Part shown: positions 1 to 9,324 of the stretch, one piece after another
How the letters are laid out: each line of letters begins with the position of its first letter
Numbering within the stretch: position 1 is the first letter of the stretch
NCBI RefSeq assembly: GCF_023349125.1
Contig: NZ_JAKIKT010000002.1
Span: forward strand, 434,001-498,000
Reading direction: 5' to 3'
From: Shewanella corallii
GTDB taxonomy: Bacteria; Pseudomonadota; Gammaproteobacteria; Enterobacterales; Shewanellaceae
Length of the DNA: 64,000 nt
The notes under the pieces: model-generated
Database searches by the model: none
Seen by the model: only the letters and a program-made list of their open reading frames with translations
Told to the model about the DNA's origin: nothing
Made by a program: the position numbers and the translations under genes

Positions 1-724
1 CTGTGTCCGTGGACTTTTTCCCATCCAACGGCTTTTCATCATAACGAACCACAAATGACAGTTTCATCGCCAGCGCGCCAATAATGTTGGCGGTCAGCGA
101 GGTTTCAGAGCGAGCCAGCAGTTTATCGCCATAATCGGCTACGAACCTTTGCTTAAAGGTAGAGTTATCACTGATCTTGCTCTCGAAGTTAACCACACCA
201 TGAGCGACTACACTGTCTTCTGAGCTAACGCCCTGCAATGCAGCTTCTTCATTTGTCAGCTTTTGGTATAAGTAACCAGGACCAACTTCCAGATCCAGGA
301 AGGTCGCTTCGGTCTCATAGGCACGATAGCCATAACCGGCGGACGCAGTCAGGGTATAGTCATAACCGGTCGAAGGATCGCGGTAATAGTTGGCGTTGGC
401 AAACGTATAATTGCGGGCATCAAAACGGTAATTACCCTGGAAACCCGCCTGATAACTCTCATTTTCAGTGGTACTGCCATCGTCACTGTCGGTGTTCTCG
501 TTATAAAGAGCTTCCAACAGATAGTTGTTTTCCCAGTTGCCCAGCTCATGTTTCATGCTCAAACGAGCCTTGATGGACGAGCTTTCGCTGTTACCAGTAG
601 TCAGAGTACCACCCAGCTCAGCTTCACCGGCGAAGGTTTTGTCACCTTCAACAAAGTCCGCTCCCGCCAGGGCAGAAAAAGGGAAAACTGCTGTGATTGC
701 CAGCATACTCAGTAATTTATTCAT
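1..724 (-). CDS. DUF481 family outer-membrane protein (3' end outside window)
   Basis: The reading frame opens at an ATG (722-724) and runs off the left edge, so only about 241 residues are visible. It begins MNKLLSMLAITAVFPFSALA, a typical signal peptide with an A-x-A type cleavage site near residue 20. The rest alternates short beta-strand-like segments rich in Y, N and T (for example GYGYRAYETEATFLDLEVGP), as expected of the DUF481 / YdiY 'salt-induced outer membrane protein' beta-barrel family. Substrate or role of this family is not well defined. The gene lies downstream of fba in the same direction, but the fba terminator and 165 bp separate them, so it is probably its own unit. Confidence 0.8.
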   Translation of the reverse strand, partial: MNKLLSMLAITAVFPFSALAGADFVEGDKTFAGEAELGGTLTTGNSESSSIKARLSMKHELGNWENNYLLEALYNENTDSDDGSTTENESYQAGFQGNYRFDARNYTFANANYYRDPSTGYDYTLTASAGYGYRAYETEATFLDLEVGPGYLYQKLTNEEAALQGVSSEDSVVAHGVVNFESKISDNSTFKQRFVADYGDKLLARSETSLTANIIGALAMKLSFVVRYDEKPLDGKKSTDT

Positions 725-837
725 CGGACATCTACTCCTGTATGGAATTCTCCCAAAAAAGTCCCGAAAAATATTAACATTGAAGCAACGATTTAGCCAT
801 CTTAGCATCGCAAAACCATCAGGTTTATTGGCATTTA

Positions 838-865
838 GTTGTAGAAAAGCCCGCATAAGCGGGCT
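838..865 (-). terminator. Rho-independent terminator of fba
   Basis: A perfect 7-bp stem AGCCCGC/GCGGGCT with an ATAA loop lies at 848-865. On the minus strand it is followed by TTTTC. It starts 25 nt after the fba stop codon. Confidence 0.85.
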
Positions 866-889
866 CTTTAGTATGGAACCTTTGGAATA

Positions 890-1957
890 TTAGAAATTCA
901 CTTTTGGATCCAGCTCACCAGTCTGGTAGCGCTTGTACATGGCTTGCAGTGACATAGGCTTGATCTTGGAAGCCATACCGGCACAACCAAAGGCTTCGTA
1001 ACGTTCTGTACAGACGTCAGCCATAGCGATCATGGATGCCTGCAGGAACTTACGAGGGTCAAATTCACTTGGGTTTTCAGCCAGGAACTTACGTACCGCA
1101 CCGGTAGAAGCCAGACGCAGGTCAGTATCGATGTTGACCTTACGCACACCATGCTTAATACCTTCAACGATCTCTTCCAATGGCACACCATAGGTTTCAG
1201 GAATAGCGCCGCCGTACTCGTTGATGATCTGCAGCCACTCCTGAGGTACAGAAGAACTGCCGTGCATAACCAGGTGAGTGTTAGGAATACGGGCGTGGAT
1301 CTCTTTGATGCGGTCGATACGCAGTACATCACCGGTAGGCTTGCGGCTGAACTTGTAAGCACCATGGCTGGTACCGATAGCAATTGCCAGCGCATCAACA
1401 TGGGTATCAGCAACAAAACGCGCCGCTTCTTCCGGGCTGGTCAGCATCTGGTCATGGCTCAGTACGCCTTCAGCGCCGATACCATCTTCTTCACCGGCCA
1501 TACCGGTTTCCAGGCTACCCAGACAGCCGATTTCACCTTCAACGGATACACCACAGGCGTGGGCAAATGCCACTGTCTTGCGGGTAACATCTACGTTGTA
1601 GTCATAAGAAGCCGGCGTCTTGCCGTCATCCATCAGCGAGCCGTCCATCATCACAGAGCTCATGCCCAGCTGAATAGAACGCTGACACACGTCCGGGTGA
1701 GTACCGTGATCCTGGTGAATACACACAGGAATGTCCGGATACTGCTCCAGCGCCGCATTCATAAGATACTTAAGGAACTGAGGACGGGCATACTTACGGG
1801 CACCGGCAGAAGCCTGCACGATAACCGGGCTGTCAGTCGCTTCAGCAGCCTGCATGATGGCGCGCATCTGCTCCAGGTTGTTAACGTTGAACGCAGGTAC
1901 GCCGTAACCGTGCTCTGCAGCATGGTCCAGCAGCTGACGCAGTGAAATTAAAGCCAT
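890..1957 (-). CDS. fba: Fructose-bisphosphate aldolase, class II
   Basis: Cleaves fructose-1,6-bisphosphate to dihydroxyacetone phosphate and glyceraldehyde-3-phosphate in glycolysis and runs in reverse in gluconeogenesis; cytosolic. The 355-residue protein fits the zinc-dependent class II family, Calvin-cycle subtype. Visible motifs: HQDH at 81-84 (catalytic Asp83, zinc-ligand His84), EGEIG at 140-144, GTSHG at 195-199 (His198) and MHGSS at 231-235 (His232), the remaining metal-site histidines. TTGGAG precedes the ATG. It is the last gene of the tkt-epd-pgk-fba run; 162 bp with two hairpins separate it from pgk, which would allow separate control of its level. Confidence 0.96.
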   Translation of the reverse strand: MALISLRQLLDHAAEHGYGVPAFNVNNLEQMRAIMQAAEATDSPVIVQASAGARKYARPQFLKYLMNAALEQYPDIPVCIHQDHGTHPDVCQRSIQLGMSSVMMDGSLMDDGKTPASYDYNVDVTRKTVAFAHACGVSVEGEIGCLGSLETGMAGEEDGIGAEGVLSHDQMLTSPEEAARFVADTHVDALAIAIGTSHGAYKFSRKPTGDVLRIDRIKEIHARIPNTHLVMHGSSSVPQEWLQIINEYGGAIPETYGVPLEEIVEGIKHGVRKVNIDTDLRLASTGAVRKFLAENPSEFDPRKFLQASMIAMADVCTERYEAFGCAGMASKIKPMSLQAMYKRYQTGELDPKVNF

Positions 1958-2025
1958 AACTTTTTTGCTCCAATATATAGGGTGAAGTTACTCACCGAGG
2001 TCTCTATCTTGGTTCTATTTTTATT

Positions 2026-2047
2026 CTGTCAGGCCGAAGCCTGACAG
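2026..2047 (-). other. UUCG-capped stem-loop between pgk and fba
   Basis: CTGTCAGGC (2026-2034) pairs perfectly with GCCTGACAG (2039-2047). On the minus (sense) strand the loop reads C-TTCG-G, the unusually stable cUUCGg tetraloop. No T-run follows, so it is not a simple terminator. It may stabilise a processed pgk 3' end or separate fba from pgk expression. Confidence 0.6.
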
Positions 2048-2119
2048 GAGGATGCTTGTATTTATTATTGTGGAATCTATTTCAATGCTTGTCGAAATAG
2101 TCGGGTGTTCCACTTATTA

Positions 2120-3295
2120 TCAGGCGCCACGTGCTTCCAGCATGGCAACAGCAGGCAGCTCTTTACCTTCCAGGAACTCCAGGAAAGCGCCACCACCGGT
2201 GGAGATATAAGACACCTTATCGGCGATGCCATACTTATCTACCGCCGCCAGAGTGTCACCACCACCGGCGATAGAGAAAGCGCTGGAGTCTGCAATCGCC
2301 TGGGCGATACGCTTGGTACCTTCCCCGAACTGGTCAAATTCGAACACACCTACAGGGCCATTCCATACAATGGTGCCCGCTTTAGCGATGATGTCAGCCA
2401 GCACCTGCGCACTATCAGGGCCGATATCGAAGATCATATCATCGCTGTCTACCTGAGTAACTGGCTTAAGCACAGCTTCAGCCGCAGGACTGAACTCTTT
2501 GCCTACAACCACATCAGTTGGCACAGGAATGCTGCCACCACGACTCTGAGCGTTAGCCACCAGACGCTTGGCTTCATCTACCAAATCAGCTTCAAACAGA
2601 GATTTACCCACACCATGGCCATCGGCCGCGATAAAGGTGTTGGCAATACCACCACCCACAACCAGCTGGTCAACAATGCCGGACAAACTTTCCAGCACAG
2701 TCAGCTTGGTCGATACCTTGGAACCGCCGACAATGGCCACCATAGGACGGGCTGGGTTATCCAGTGCTTTACCCAGGGCATCCAGTTCAGCCGCCAGCAA
2801 AGGACCGGCACAGGCCACCGGGGCGTACATGCCAACACCATGGGTCGATGCCTGAGCGCGGTGAGCCGTACCAAAGGCGTCCATCACGTACACGTCACAC
2901 AGGGCCGCCATCTTTCTGGACAGGGCTTCGTCGTTCTTTTTCTCGCCCTTGTTGAAGCGTACGTTTTCAAACACTACAACTTCGCCAATACCAGCCTGCA
3001 CTCCGTCCAGATAGTCAGTTTCCAGACGTACCGGACAATCCAGCGCCTTGGTCAGGTAGTCAACGACCGGCTGCATGGAGAAGGCAGCATCATATTCGCC
3101 TTCAGTAGGACGCCCCAGGTGAGACATCACCATCACTGCTGCGCCCTTTTCCAGCGCCAGCTTAATGGTTGGCAGCGACGCGCGCAGACGGGCATCACTG
3201 GTCACCACACCATCTTTCACAGGTACGTTCAGATCTTCGCGGATAAGCACGCGCTTACCGGCAAGATCCAGGTCTGACATCTTGATAATCGCCAT
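2120..3295 (-). CDS. pgk: Phosphoglycerate kinase
   Basis: Transfers the acyl phosphate of 1,3-bisphosphoglycerate to ADP, the first ATP-yielding step of lower glycolysis; cytosolic monomer. The protein is 391 residues from the ATG at 3295, a start backed by GAGGAAAT upstream and by the family N-terminus ([19 protein letters not shown]). An in-frame ATG 15 bp upstream is less likely. Visible signatures: RxDLNVP-like segment near residue 20, [30 protein letters not shown], and the C-terminal nucleotide loop GGGDTLAA. It sits between epd and fba, with an intercistronic terminator just upstream. Confidence 0.96.
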   Translation of the reverse strand: MAIIKMSDLDLAGKRVLIREDLNVPVKDGVVTSDARLRASLPTIKLALEKGAAVMVMSHLGRPTEGEYDAAFSMQPVVDYLTKALDCPVRLETDYLDGVQAGIGEVVVFENVRFNKGEKKNDEALSRKMAALCDVYVMDAFGTAHRAQASTHGVGMYAPVACAGPLLAAELDALGKALDNPARPMVAIVGGSKVSTKLTVLESLSGIVDQLVVGGGIANTFIAADGHGVGKSLFEADLVDEAKRLVANAQSRGGSIPVPTDVVVGKEFSPAAEAVLKPVTQVDSDDMIFDIGPDSAQVLADIIAKAGTIVWNGPVGVFEFDQFGEGTKRIAQAIADSSAFSIAGGGDTLAAVDKYGIADKVSYISTGGGAFLEFLEGKELPAVAMLEARGA

Positions 3296-3323
3296 TAGGG
3301 ATTTCCTCAAACACTGTTAAAAA

Positions 3324-3352
3324 ACAAAAAAAGACTGCCGCCTGAGCGACAG
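3324..3352 (-). terminator. Intercistronic terminator between epd and pgk
   Basis: On the minus strand CTGTCGC-TCAG-GCGGCAG forms a 7-bp stem (one G-T pair) followed by TCTTTTTTTG. It lies 12 nt after the epd stop codon, so part of the tkt-epd transcripts probably ends here and pgk likely also has its own promoter or depends on readthrough. Confidence 0.7.
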
Positions 3353-3363
3353 CCGGAATGCTG

Positions 3364-4386
3364 TTAACTGCCTGACTTGTCGGCGTTCATCATCGCCAGA
3401 CTGGTGTCCAACATTCGGTTGGCAAAGCCCCACTCGTTGTCGCACCACAAGAGCATTTTCACCAGATGTCCATCACTGACACGGGTCTGGGTACCATCCA
3501 CCACGCTGGATCTCGGGTCGTGGTTAAAGTCGCATGACACCAGTGGCTCATTAGTAAAACCGACTATGCCCTTGAATCTGCCCTTGGTCTGGGCTTCCAA
3601 TTCGCGATTAACCTTATCAATATCCACCCGGGTATTCAGCGTCACAGACAGGTCGATGGCGGTGACATTCACTGTCGGTACCCGCACCGAAATCGCCTCA
3701 AACTTATCCTTCATCTGCGGCAAAATGCGCTCAATACCGCGGGCGAGTTTGGTGTCGACGGGAATAATGGACTGTCCGGCAGCGCGGGTTCGGCGCAAAT
3801 CGTCATGATAGGCATCAATCACCTGCTGATCATTCATTGCTGAATGGATAGTGGTAATGGCGCCACTTTTCACGCCAAAGGCTTTATCCAACACGTCGAT
3901 AACCGGCACCAGGCAGTTGGTAGTGCAGGAGGCGTTGGAAACAATATGGTGGTCTGAGCGCAGGCTGGATTGATTAACGCCATACACAATAGTGGCGTCG
4001 ACATCAGGCGATGAGGGGTGACTGATCAATACCCGCCCGGCGCCAGCTTTGAGGTGTGACTCACAAGCGGTTCTGTCAGCCAGGGCGCCGGTACACTCAA
4101 GGACAATATCCACCCCCAAATCACCCCAGGGCAATTGGGTGGCATCCGCCTGGTGCAGAAGCTGAATTCTGTCGTCTCCGATCACCATCACGCCATCTTC
4201 GTGCTCAACTTCGTGAGCAAAGCGTCCGTGAGTAGTGTCGTAGCGGGTCAGGTGCACCATAGCTTCGGGTGTCGCCAGCTCGTTAATGGCAACCAACTGG
4301 ATCTGCTGCCGCTTACCCGACTCATAAAGAGCCCGCAGGACCGAGCGGCCTATACGGCCATATCCATTAATGGCAATCCGAATCAT
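3364..4386 (-). CDS. epd: D-erythrose-4-phosphate dehydrogenase
   Basis: Oxidises erythrose-4-phosphate to 4-phosphoerythronate with NAD, the first step of the DXP-dependent pyridoxal phosphate pathway. The 340-residue protein has the GAPDH fold: NAD-binding NGYGRIGR at 7-14, catalytic SNASCTTNC with Cys154 and the partner His181 in TTIHSAMND. It matches the Epd rather than GapA branch (for example [25 protein letters not shown] N-terminus and DDLRRTRAA). AGGAG lies 12 nt before the ATG, a rather long spacing. Placement after transketolase makes sense: tkt produces erythrose-4-phosphate. Confidence 0.93.
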   Translation of the reverse strand: MIRIAINGYGRIGRSVLRALYESGKRQQIQLVAINELATPEAMVHLTRYDTTHGRFAHEVEHEDGVMVIGDDRIQLLHQADATQLPWGDLGVDIVLECTGALADRTACESHLKAGAGRVLISHPSSPDVDATIVYGVNQSSLRSDHHIVSNASCTTNCLVPVIDVLDKAFGVKSGAITTIHSAMNDQQVIDAYHDDLRRTRAAGQSIIPVDTKLARGIERILPQMKDKFEAISVRVPTVNVTAIDLSVTLNTRVDIDKVNRELEAQTKGRFKGIVGFTNEPLVSCDFNHDPRSSVVDGTQTRVSDGHLVKMLLWCDNEWGFANRMLDTSLAMMNADKSGS

Positions 4387-4426
4387 GGGGCAGTGATGCT
4401 CCTTTCCGTGAACTCTGGTTAAGTCA

Positions 4427-4462
4427 TATCAAGTATGCCCGGCATCACCTGCATACTTGATA
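4427..4462. repeat. Perfect 12-bp inverted repeat upstream of epd
   Basis: TATCAAGTATGC at 4427-4438 is repeated inverted as GCATACTTGATA at 4451-4462, with a 12-nt spacer. It lies 41 bp before the epd start. No T-run follows on either strand, so it reads as an operator-like or RNA-stem element, not a terminator. No known motif recognised. Confidence 0.55.
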
Positions 4463-4499
4463 GGACTCAGTGGCTGACTGTAAAAGCAGTGCAACCAAA

Positions 4500-4538
4500 G
4501 AGATATAAAGACGGCCTACCCTGTCCGGGTAAGCCGTC
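4500..4538 (-). terminator. Probable terminator after tkt
   Basis: GACGGC at 4510-4515 pairs with GCCGTC at 4533-4538, extended by an inner TACCC/GGGTA stem with one mismatch. On the minus strand a TTTATATCTCTTT stretch follows. It lies 77 nt after the tkt stop codon. Confidence 0.6.
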
Positions 4539-4615
4539 TGTGCCGCTCAGTGCTCTATTTGAACACAGCAGCGTATCTTATTCATCAACAACTTAGCTGA
4601 ACGTAACTGAAATTA

Positions 4616-6613
4616 TCAGGCCAGCAGGCTGTTGGTGGTTTCAACTACATTTTCAACGGTGAAACCAAACATCTTGAACAGCTCACCGGCAGGAGCAGAC
4701 TCACCGAAGGTGGTCATGCCGATAATGCGACCGTTCAGACCCACATACTTGTACCAGTAGTCGGCGATACCGGCTTCAACCGCCACGCGGGCAGTCACAG
4801 CTGCAGGCAGAACCGCTTCTTTGTATGCCGCATCTTGAGCATCAAACAGGTCTGTACATGGAATAGACACCACGCGAACCTGACGGCCCTGGGCAGCCAG
4901 CTCAGCCTGAGCCTTCACCGCCAGTTCAACTTCAGAACCGGTAGCGATAATGATGGCTTCCGGAGTGCCTTCACAATCAACCAGTACATAACCACCCTTC
5001 TCAACGGCAGCCAGTTGCTCGGCAGTGCGTGGCATCTGTGCCAGGTTCTGACGGGAGAAGATCAGAGAGGTTGGGCCATCTTTACGCTCAATGGCGTGTT
5101 TCCAGGCGATAGCAGACTCAACCTGGTCACATGGGCGCCAGGTGCTCATGTTAGGGGTCATACGCAAAGAAGCAACCTGCTCAACCGGCTGGTGAGTCGG
5201 ACCGTCTTCGCCCAAACCGATAGAGTCGTGGGTGTAAACCTGAATGTTCTGCACCTTCATCAGTGCAGCCATACGCATAGCGTTACGGGCATACTCCATA
5301 AACATCAGGAAGGTCGCGCCGTATGGTACGAAACCACCGTGCAGGGCAATACCGTTGATGATGGCAGTCATACCAAATTCACGCACACCATAGTGCAGGT
5401 AGTTACCTGAAGCATCTTCCGGGGTGATGGACTTGGACGCTGAGTACATGGTCAGGTTGGATGGTGCCAGGTCAGCACTGCCGCCCAGGAATTCTGGCAG
5501 CATCTTACCGAAAGCTTCCAACGCGTTTTGAGACGCCTTACGGGAAGCGATATCAGCTGGGTTAGCCTGCAGCTCTTCGATATAAGCTTTTGCCTGAGCA
5601 TCGAAGTCTGTTGGCAGCTCACCGGCCAGACGACGCTTGAGTTCAGCAGCCAGCTCTGGGTGAGCGGCTTCATAGGCAGCAAACTTCTCATTCCAGCTCG
5701 CTTCCTGAGCCTTACCGGCTTCTTTGGCATCCCACTGACCATAGATGTCTGCTGGGATATCGAAAGGACCCTGTTCCCAACCCAGGAACTCACGGGCTGC
5801 AGCAATTTCGGCATCACCCAGTGGTGCGCCGTGACAGTCGTGGCTGCCGGACTTGTTTGGTGAACCGAAACCAATCACTGTCTTGGTACAGATCAGCGTT
5901 GGCTTGGAGGTTTCAGCCTTGGCAGCTTCAATAGCGGCATTAATTGCATCGGCGTCGTGACCATCAACAGCACGAATAACATGCCAGCCGTAGGATTCGA
6001 AGCGGGCTGGAGTATCATCAGTGAACCAGCCTTCTACGTGACCGTCGATAGAGATACCGTTGTCATCCCAGAATGCGATCAGCTTGCCCAGACCCAGAGT
6101 ACCGGCCAGAGAGCAGGCTTCGTGGGAGATACCTTCCATCAGACAGCCATCACCCATAAATACATAGGTGTTGTGGTCAACGATATCGTGACCTTCGCGG
6201 TTGAACTGAGCGCCCAGCACCTTCTCGGCAATCGCCATACCTACACCATTGGTGATGCCCTGGCCCAGAGGACCTGTAGTAGTCTCTACGCCTGGCGCAT
6301 AGCCATACTCAGGGTGACCTGGAGTTTTGGAGTGTAGTTGACGGAAGTTTTTCAGATCTTCGATGGACAGGTCATAGCCTGACAGGTGCAGCAGAGAGTA
6401 GATAAGCATTGAGCCATGGCCGTTTGACAGAACGAAACGGTCGCGGTCGGCCCAAGTTGGGTTGGATGGGTTGTGCTTTAAGTGATCACGCCAAAGAACT
6501 TCGGCAATGTCAGCCATTCCCATCGGCGCCCCCGGGTGACCGGAATTGGCTTTCTGAACGGCATCCATACTTAACACACGGATTGCGTTGGCGAGTACTT
6601 TACGGGAAGACAT
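4616..6613 (-). CDS. tkt: Transketolase
   Basis: Moves two-carbon units between sugar phosphates in the non-oxidative pentose phosphate pathway, using thiamine diphosphate and a divalent metal; cytosolic homodimer. The protein is 665 residues from the ATG at 6613, chosen because AGGAGAG lies just upstream and it gives the family N-terminus [20 protein letters not shown]; an upstream in-frame ATG would add 15 non-homologous residues. The TPP motif starts GDGCLMEG and continues to FWDDN. The central pyrimidine-domain segment [10 protein letters not shown] and the [14 protein letters not shown] loop are intact. First gene of the tkt-epd-pgk-fba run, divergent from metK. Confidence 0.96.
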   Translation of the reverse strand: MSSRKVLANAIRVLSMDAVQKANSGHPGAPMGMADIAEVLWRDHLKHNPSNPTWADRDRFVLSNGHGSMLIYSLLHLSGYDLSIEDLKNFRQLHSKTPGHPEYGYAPGVETTTGPLGQGITNGVGMAIAEKVLGAQFNREGHDIVDHNTYVFMGDGCLMEGISHEACSLAGTLGLGKLIAFWDDNGISIDGHVEGWFTDDTPARFESYGWHVIRAVDGHDADAINAAIEAAKAETSKPTLICTKTVIGFGSPNKSGSHDCHGAPLGDAEIAAAREFLGWEQGPFDIPADIYGQWDAKEAGKAQEASWNEKFAAYEAAHPELAAELKRRLAGELPTDFDAQAKAYIEELQANPADIASRKASQNALEAFGKMLPEFLGGSADLAPSNLTMYSASKSITPEDASGNYLHYGVREFGMTAIINGIALHGGFVPYGATFLMFMEYARNAMRMAALMKVQNIQVYTHDSIGLGEDGPTHQPVEQVASLRMTPNMSTWRPCDQVESAIAWKHAIERKDGPTSLIFSRQNLAQMPRTAEQLAAVEKGGYVLVDCEGTPEAIIIATGSEVELAVKAQAELAAQGRQVRVVSIPCTDLFDAQDAAYKEAVLPAAVTARVAVEAGIADYWYKYVGLNGRIIGMTTFGESAPAGELFKMFGFTVENVVETTNSLLA

Positions 6614-7059
6614 GCTCTCTCCTGCTGATTTAATGAAACACCATTTCATTTCGCACAACTGATAATCAGGTTAACGAAATGATATGGTGCTCCCCGGTCC
6701 TGAACGGGGCCATATTTTCCCCTATGTATCGGTGCATACGCAAATAAAATTATGCCGGTATGTGGCGCGGGTTCGATACAGGCCCCCTGCTTTTAACAAG
6801 TTCCCTGCATACGTCAACTTAACGTGCCACTGAATTGGCCCGCTTTTTGGTTTCATCCATTTGGCTGATTTTCATTGATATTCACTATTTGCACAGGTGC
6901 AAAAACAGCCTATTGGTCACAAACCCGATTAAATTTCATCATGGGGGGATGATAGTTCCCGGCATTTAAACTAGAATAGCCGTCTAGATGGAGATGCATC
7001 CAAACATTAATTTGATGCCTCCCCCAGAATTCATTTTTTTAAACGAGATTTTTTCCAAT
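6614..7059. promoter_or_regulatory. Divergent tkt / metK control region
   Basis: No convincing gene lies in these 446 bp. They must carry the promoters of both tkt and metK. In the tkt leader a composite stem is visible: ATATGG (6682-6687) with CCATAT (6710-6715), enclosing CCCCG (6692-6696) with CGGGG (6705-6709). Further out TGTATCG (6725-6731) pairs with CGATACA (6774-6780), enclosing CATAC/GTATG. A weak MetJ-like site is next to metK (listed separately). I could not place -10/-35 boxes with confidence. Confidence 0.5.
6978..7001 (+). promoter_or_regulatory. Possible MetJ operator upstream of metK
   Basis: AGCCGTCT at 6978-6985 matches the MetJ box AGACGTCT at 7 of 8 positions. The next two octamers, AGATGGAG and ATGCATCC, match only 4 of 8 each. 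MetJ needs at least two adjacent boxes, so this is a weak candidate, kept because metK is a classical MetJ target. Confidence 0.3.
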
Positions 7060-8211
7060 ATGGCAAAGCACTTGTTTACCTCTGAGTCAGTCTCAGAAGG
7101 ACATCCAGATAAAATCGCCGATCAGATTTCTGATGCGGTATTGGACGCGATCCTGGCTCAGGATCCTAAAGCCCGCGTGGCGTGCGAAACTTTCGTAAAA
7201 ACCGGTATGGTGATGGTAGGCGGTGAGATCACCACTACTGCATGGGTAGATATTGAAGAACTGACCCGTAAAACCATCCGTGAAATCGGCTATGTTCACT
7301 CAGACATGGGCTTTGATGCCAATTCATGTGCTGTACTTAGCGCTATTGGTAAGCAGTCTCCAGACATCAACCAGGGTGTTGACCGTGCAGATCCTAAAGA
7401 ACAGGGTGCCGGTGACCAGGGTCTGATGTTCGGTTACGCCAGCAACGAAACTGACGTACTGATGCCAGCACCTATTACCTATGCTCACGCACTGGTTAAG
7501 CGTCAGTCTGAAGTACGTAAAGAAGGCATCCTGCCTTGGCTGCGTCCAGATGCCAAGTCCCAGGTTACTTTCGCCTACGACGAAGGCAAGATCGTGGGTA
7601 TCGATGCAGTAGTACTGTCTACTCAGCATTGCGACAGCGTAAACCAGAAAGATCTGATCGAAGGCGTGATGGAAACCATCATCAAGCCAGTTCTGCCTTC
7701 TCAGTGGCTGAACCAGGACACCAAGTTCTTCATCAACCCAACCGGTCGTTTCGTTATCGGTGGTCCAATGGGTGACTGTGGTCTGACTGGTCGTAAGATC
7801 ATCGTAGACACCTACGGTGGTATGGCTCGTCACGGCGGTGGTGCTTTCTCCGGTAAAGATCCATCCAAGGTTGACCGCTCTGCAGCATACGCTGCCCGTT
7901 ACGTTGCCAAAAACATTGTTGCTGCCGGTCTGGCTGATCGCTGTGAGATCCAGGTGTCCTACGCTATCGGTGTAGCTGACCCAACCTCTATCAGCGTTGA
8001 AACCTTCGGTACCGCCAAAGTATCTGAAGAGGTTCTGGAGCGTCTGGTTCGTCAGCATTTCGATCTGCGCCCTTACGGCCTGCAGGAGATGCTGGATCTG
8101 GCTCGCCCAATCTACCAGGCTACCGCTGCCTACGGTCACTTCGGTCGTGAAGAGTTCCCTTGGGAGCGTACTGATAAAGCGGAAGCTCTGCGCGCCGACG
8201 CTGGTCTGTAA
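7060..8211 (+). CDS. metK: S-adenosylmethionine synthetase
   Basis: Makes S-adenosylmethionine from methionine and ATP; cytosolic tetramer needing Mg and K ions. The 383-residue protein starts at the ATG at 7060 ([21 protein letters not shown]); an upstream in-frame ATG would add 24 residues foreign to the family. Signatures visible: GHPDKI near residue 14, [12 protein letters not shown] near 115, and the P-loop-like [19 protein letters not shown] near 260. Length and sequence track the E. coli enzyme almost throughout. It stands alone, divergent from tkt, and is closed by a strong terminator. Confidence 0.97.
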   Translation: MAKHLFTSESVSEGHPDKIADQISDAVLDAILAQDPKARVACETFVKTGMVMVGGEITTTAWVDIEELTRKTIREIGYVHSDMGFDANSCAVLSAIGKQSPDINQGVDRADPKEQGAGDQGLMFGYASNETDVLMPAPITYAHALVKRQSEVRKEGILPWLRPDAKSQVTFAYDEGKIVGIDAVVLSTQHCDSVNQKDLIEGVMETIIKPVLPSQWLNQDTKFFINPTGRFVIGGPMGDCGLTGRKIIVDTYGGMARHGGGAFSGKDPSKVDRSAAYAARYVAKNIVAAGLADRCEIQVSYAIGVADPTSISVETFGTAKVSEEVLERLVRQHFDLRPYGLQEMLDLARPIYQATAAYGHFGREEFPWERTDKAEALRADAGL

Positions 8212-8232
8212 TCCTCAGGGATTCAGACAAAC

Positions 8233-8259
8233 AAAAAACCGCCATCCGGCGGTTTTTTT
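8233..8259. terminator. Bidirectional terminator after metK
   Basis: AAACCGCC-ATCC-GGCGGTTT stem centred on 8244-8247, with a T-run to the right and an A-run to the left, so it can serve metK (+) and the convergent gene ending at 8286 (-). Confidence 0.88.
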
Positions 8260-8285
8260 GTTTATTGAAGTTCGCTGATAACGGC

Positions 8286-8663
8286 TCAATAACAGTGGTC
8301 GAAGTGGGCTGATTGCATACACATCAGGGCAATTCTGTGCTCATCCAACAAGGGCACCTCTACAGTCTGACAATCATCTATCTCAATATCGGCAGGTAGT
8401 AGCTTATAGCTGGCCTGATAAGCTCTGCTCACACCACAATCTATCCAAATACTCACTTGGGCTAGTGATTCACTCCCGGCACAACTGGCTTTCAGTAATA
8501 AATGAGACTCGCCCCATAATTGTGCCTCTACACCCTGCGCCTCGATGGCCTCCAGAGCCAACACGCTGGCCAGCAGCTTCTGATTGTCTTTGGCACTCAG
8601 TGACAGCCCCTGGTATTTGCTCAATATCGCTTCCAGCATCTGCGTCAGTGTCTGCGAACTCAT
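8286..8663 (-). CDS. Hypothetical protein, 125 aa
   Basis: I do not recognise this family. The 125-residue product has no signal peptide or membrane segment. The first 45 residues look helical and leucine/alanine-rich; the rest has alternating hydrophobic strands (SHLLLKASC, QVSIWIDC, IALMCMQ) and five cysteines. It begins 11 nt after the stop of the GNAT gene at 8675-9217, so the two are probably co-transcribed. Codon use resembles its neighbours, and an intact frame between two well-marked terminator/gene boundaries supports it being real. Confidence 0.6.
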   Translation of the reverse strand: MSSQTLTQMLEAILSKYQGLSLSAKDNQKLLASVLALEAIEAQGVEAQLWGESHLLLKASCAGSESLAQVSIWIDCGVSRAYQASYKLLPADIEIDDCQTVEVPLLDEHRIALMCMQSAHFDHCY

Positions 8664-8674
8664 TATGCTCAGCC

Positions 8675-9217
8675 CTATTTTAAATCCAGGGAAGTCAGAT
8701 AATATCCCCGGTCAGCAAATTCCATAAAGTCGACTATCTGCATGCCATCATCCTGCACATGAGCCTTGATAGACGCCTCATTATCTTCCCCTATCAGGGC
8801 AATCATCCTACTGTAACGCCCCTGCAGCTTGTTCCCCAGTGTTTGCCACAGCTGCCGGCACAAACCGCGGCCACGATAGGACGATGACACCCATACAGGG
8901 CCATAGTGACAGCTGGATTGCTCGATATTCCCAAATTGCTGTTTCAGTACAGACAAAGCACAACGCTGCATGGGCCAGTGGGCAAACTCCCGCCAGGGAC
9001 CACACACCAGATAGCCAACAATCTGCTTCCCCTGAGGTAATTCATCCTCTGCAATCAAAATATGCCCTGAAGCTATCAGTCGTCCGATTAACGCGCCGTC
9101 CAGGCAAGCTCCTTCCAGTTGCCCCTGTCCCGGGGACAGTTCATCTGCCGCATGTATGCGTTCAAGCCTGACTAATTCAGACTTATCAGTTTCCAGTGCC
9201 AGTCTCAGGCGAATCAT
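8675..9217 (-). CDS. GNAT-family N-acetyltransferase
   Basis: A 180-residue member of the GNAT superfamily, which transfers an acetyl group from acetyl-CoA to an amine; the substrate cannot be read from sequence. The acetyl-CoA-binding motif A is VWVSSSYRGRGLCRQLW in the second half, preceded by the strand IVGYLVCG. I start at the ATG at 9217. A TTG at 9232, five codons upstream and in frame, is an alternative; neither has a clear ribosome site. Likely operon with the 125-aa gene that follows 11 nt downstream. Confidence 0.72.
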   Translation of the reverse strand: MIRLRLALETDKSELVRLERIHAADELSPGQGQLEGACLDGALIGRLIASGHILIAEDELPQGKQIVGYLVCGPWREFAHWPMQRCALSVLKQQFGNIEQSSCHYGPVWVSSSYRGRGLCRQLWQTLGNKLQGRYSRMIALIGEDNEASIKAHVQDDGMQIVDFMEFADRGYYLTSLDLK

Positions 9218-9324
9218 AGGTGGCTCAATCAATTAATGTCCGTCCATTATACTGTCGGTTTGCTAAAACGCCCCTGCCGTACCACACTTATTGGAGACTT
9301 ATTTACCCACTCGGACTGAACGGA

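Noticed and set aside
1151..1945. 264-aa open frame on the plus strand opposite fba
   Set aside because: Complement of a certain gene; composition matches an antisense shadow and no motif is seen.
2105..3277. 390-aa open frame on the plus strand opposite pgk
   Set aside because: Shadow of pgk; H/Q/T-rich antisense pattern without a domain.
6978..7001. Strong MetJ operator at metK
   Set aside because: Only one octamer is good (7 of 8); the next two match at half the positions. Kept only as a weak feature.
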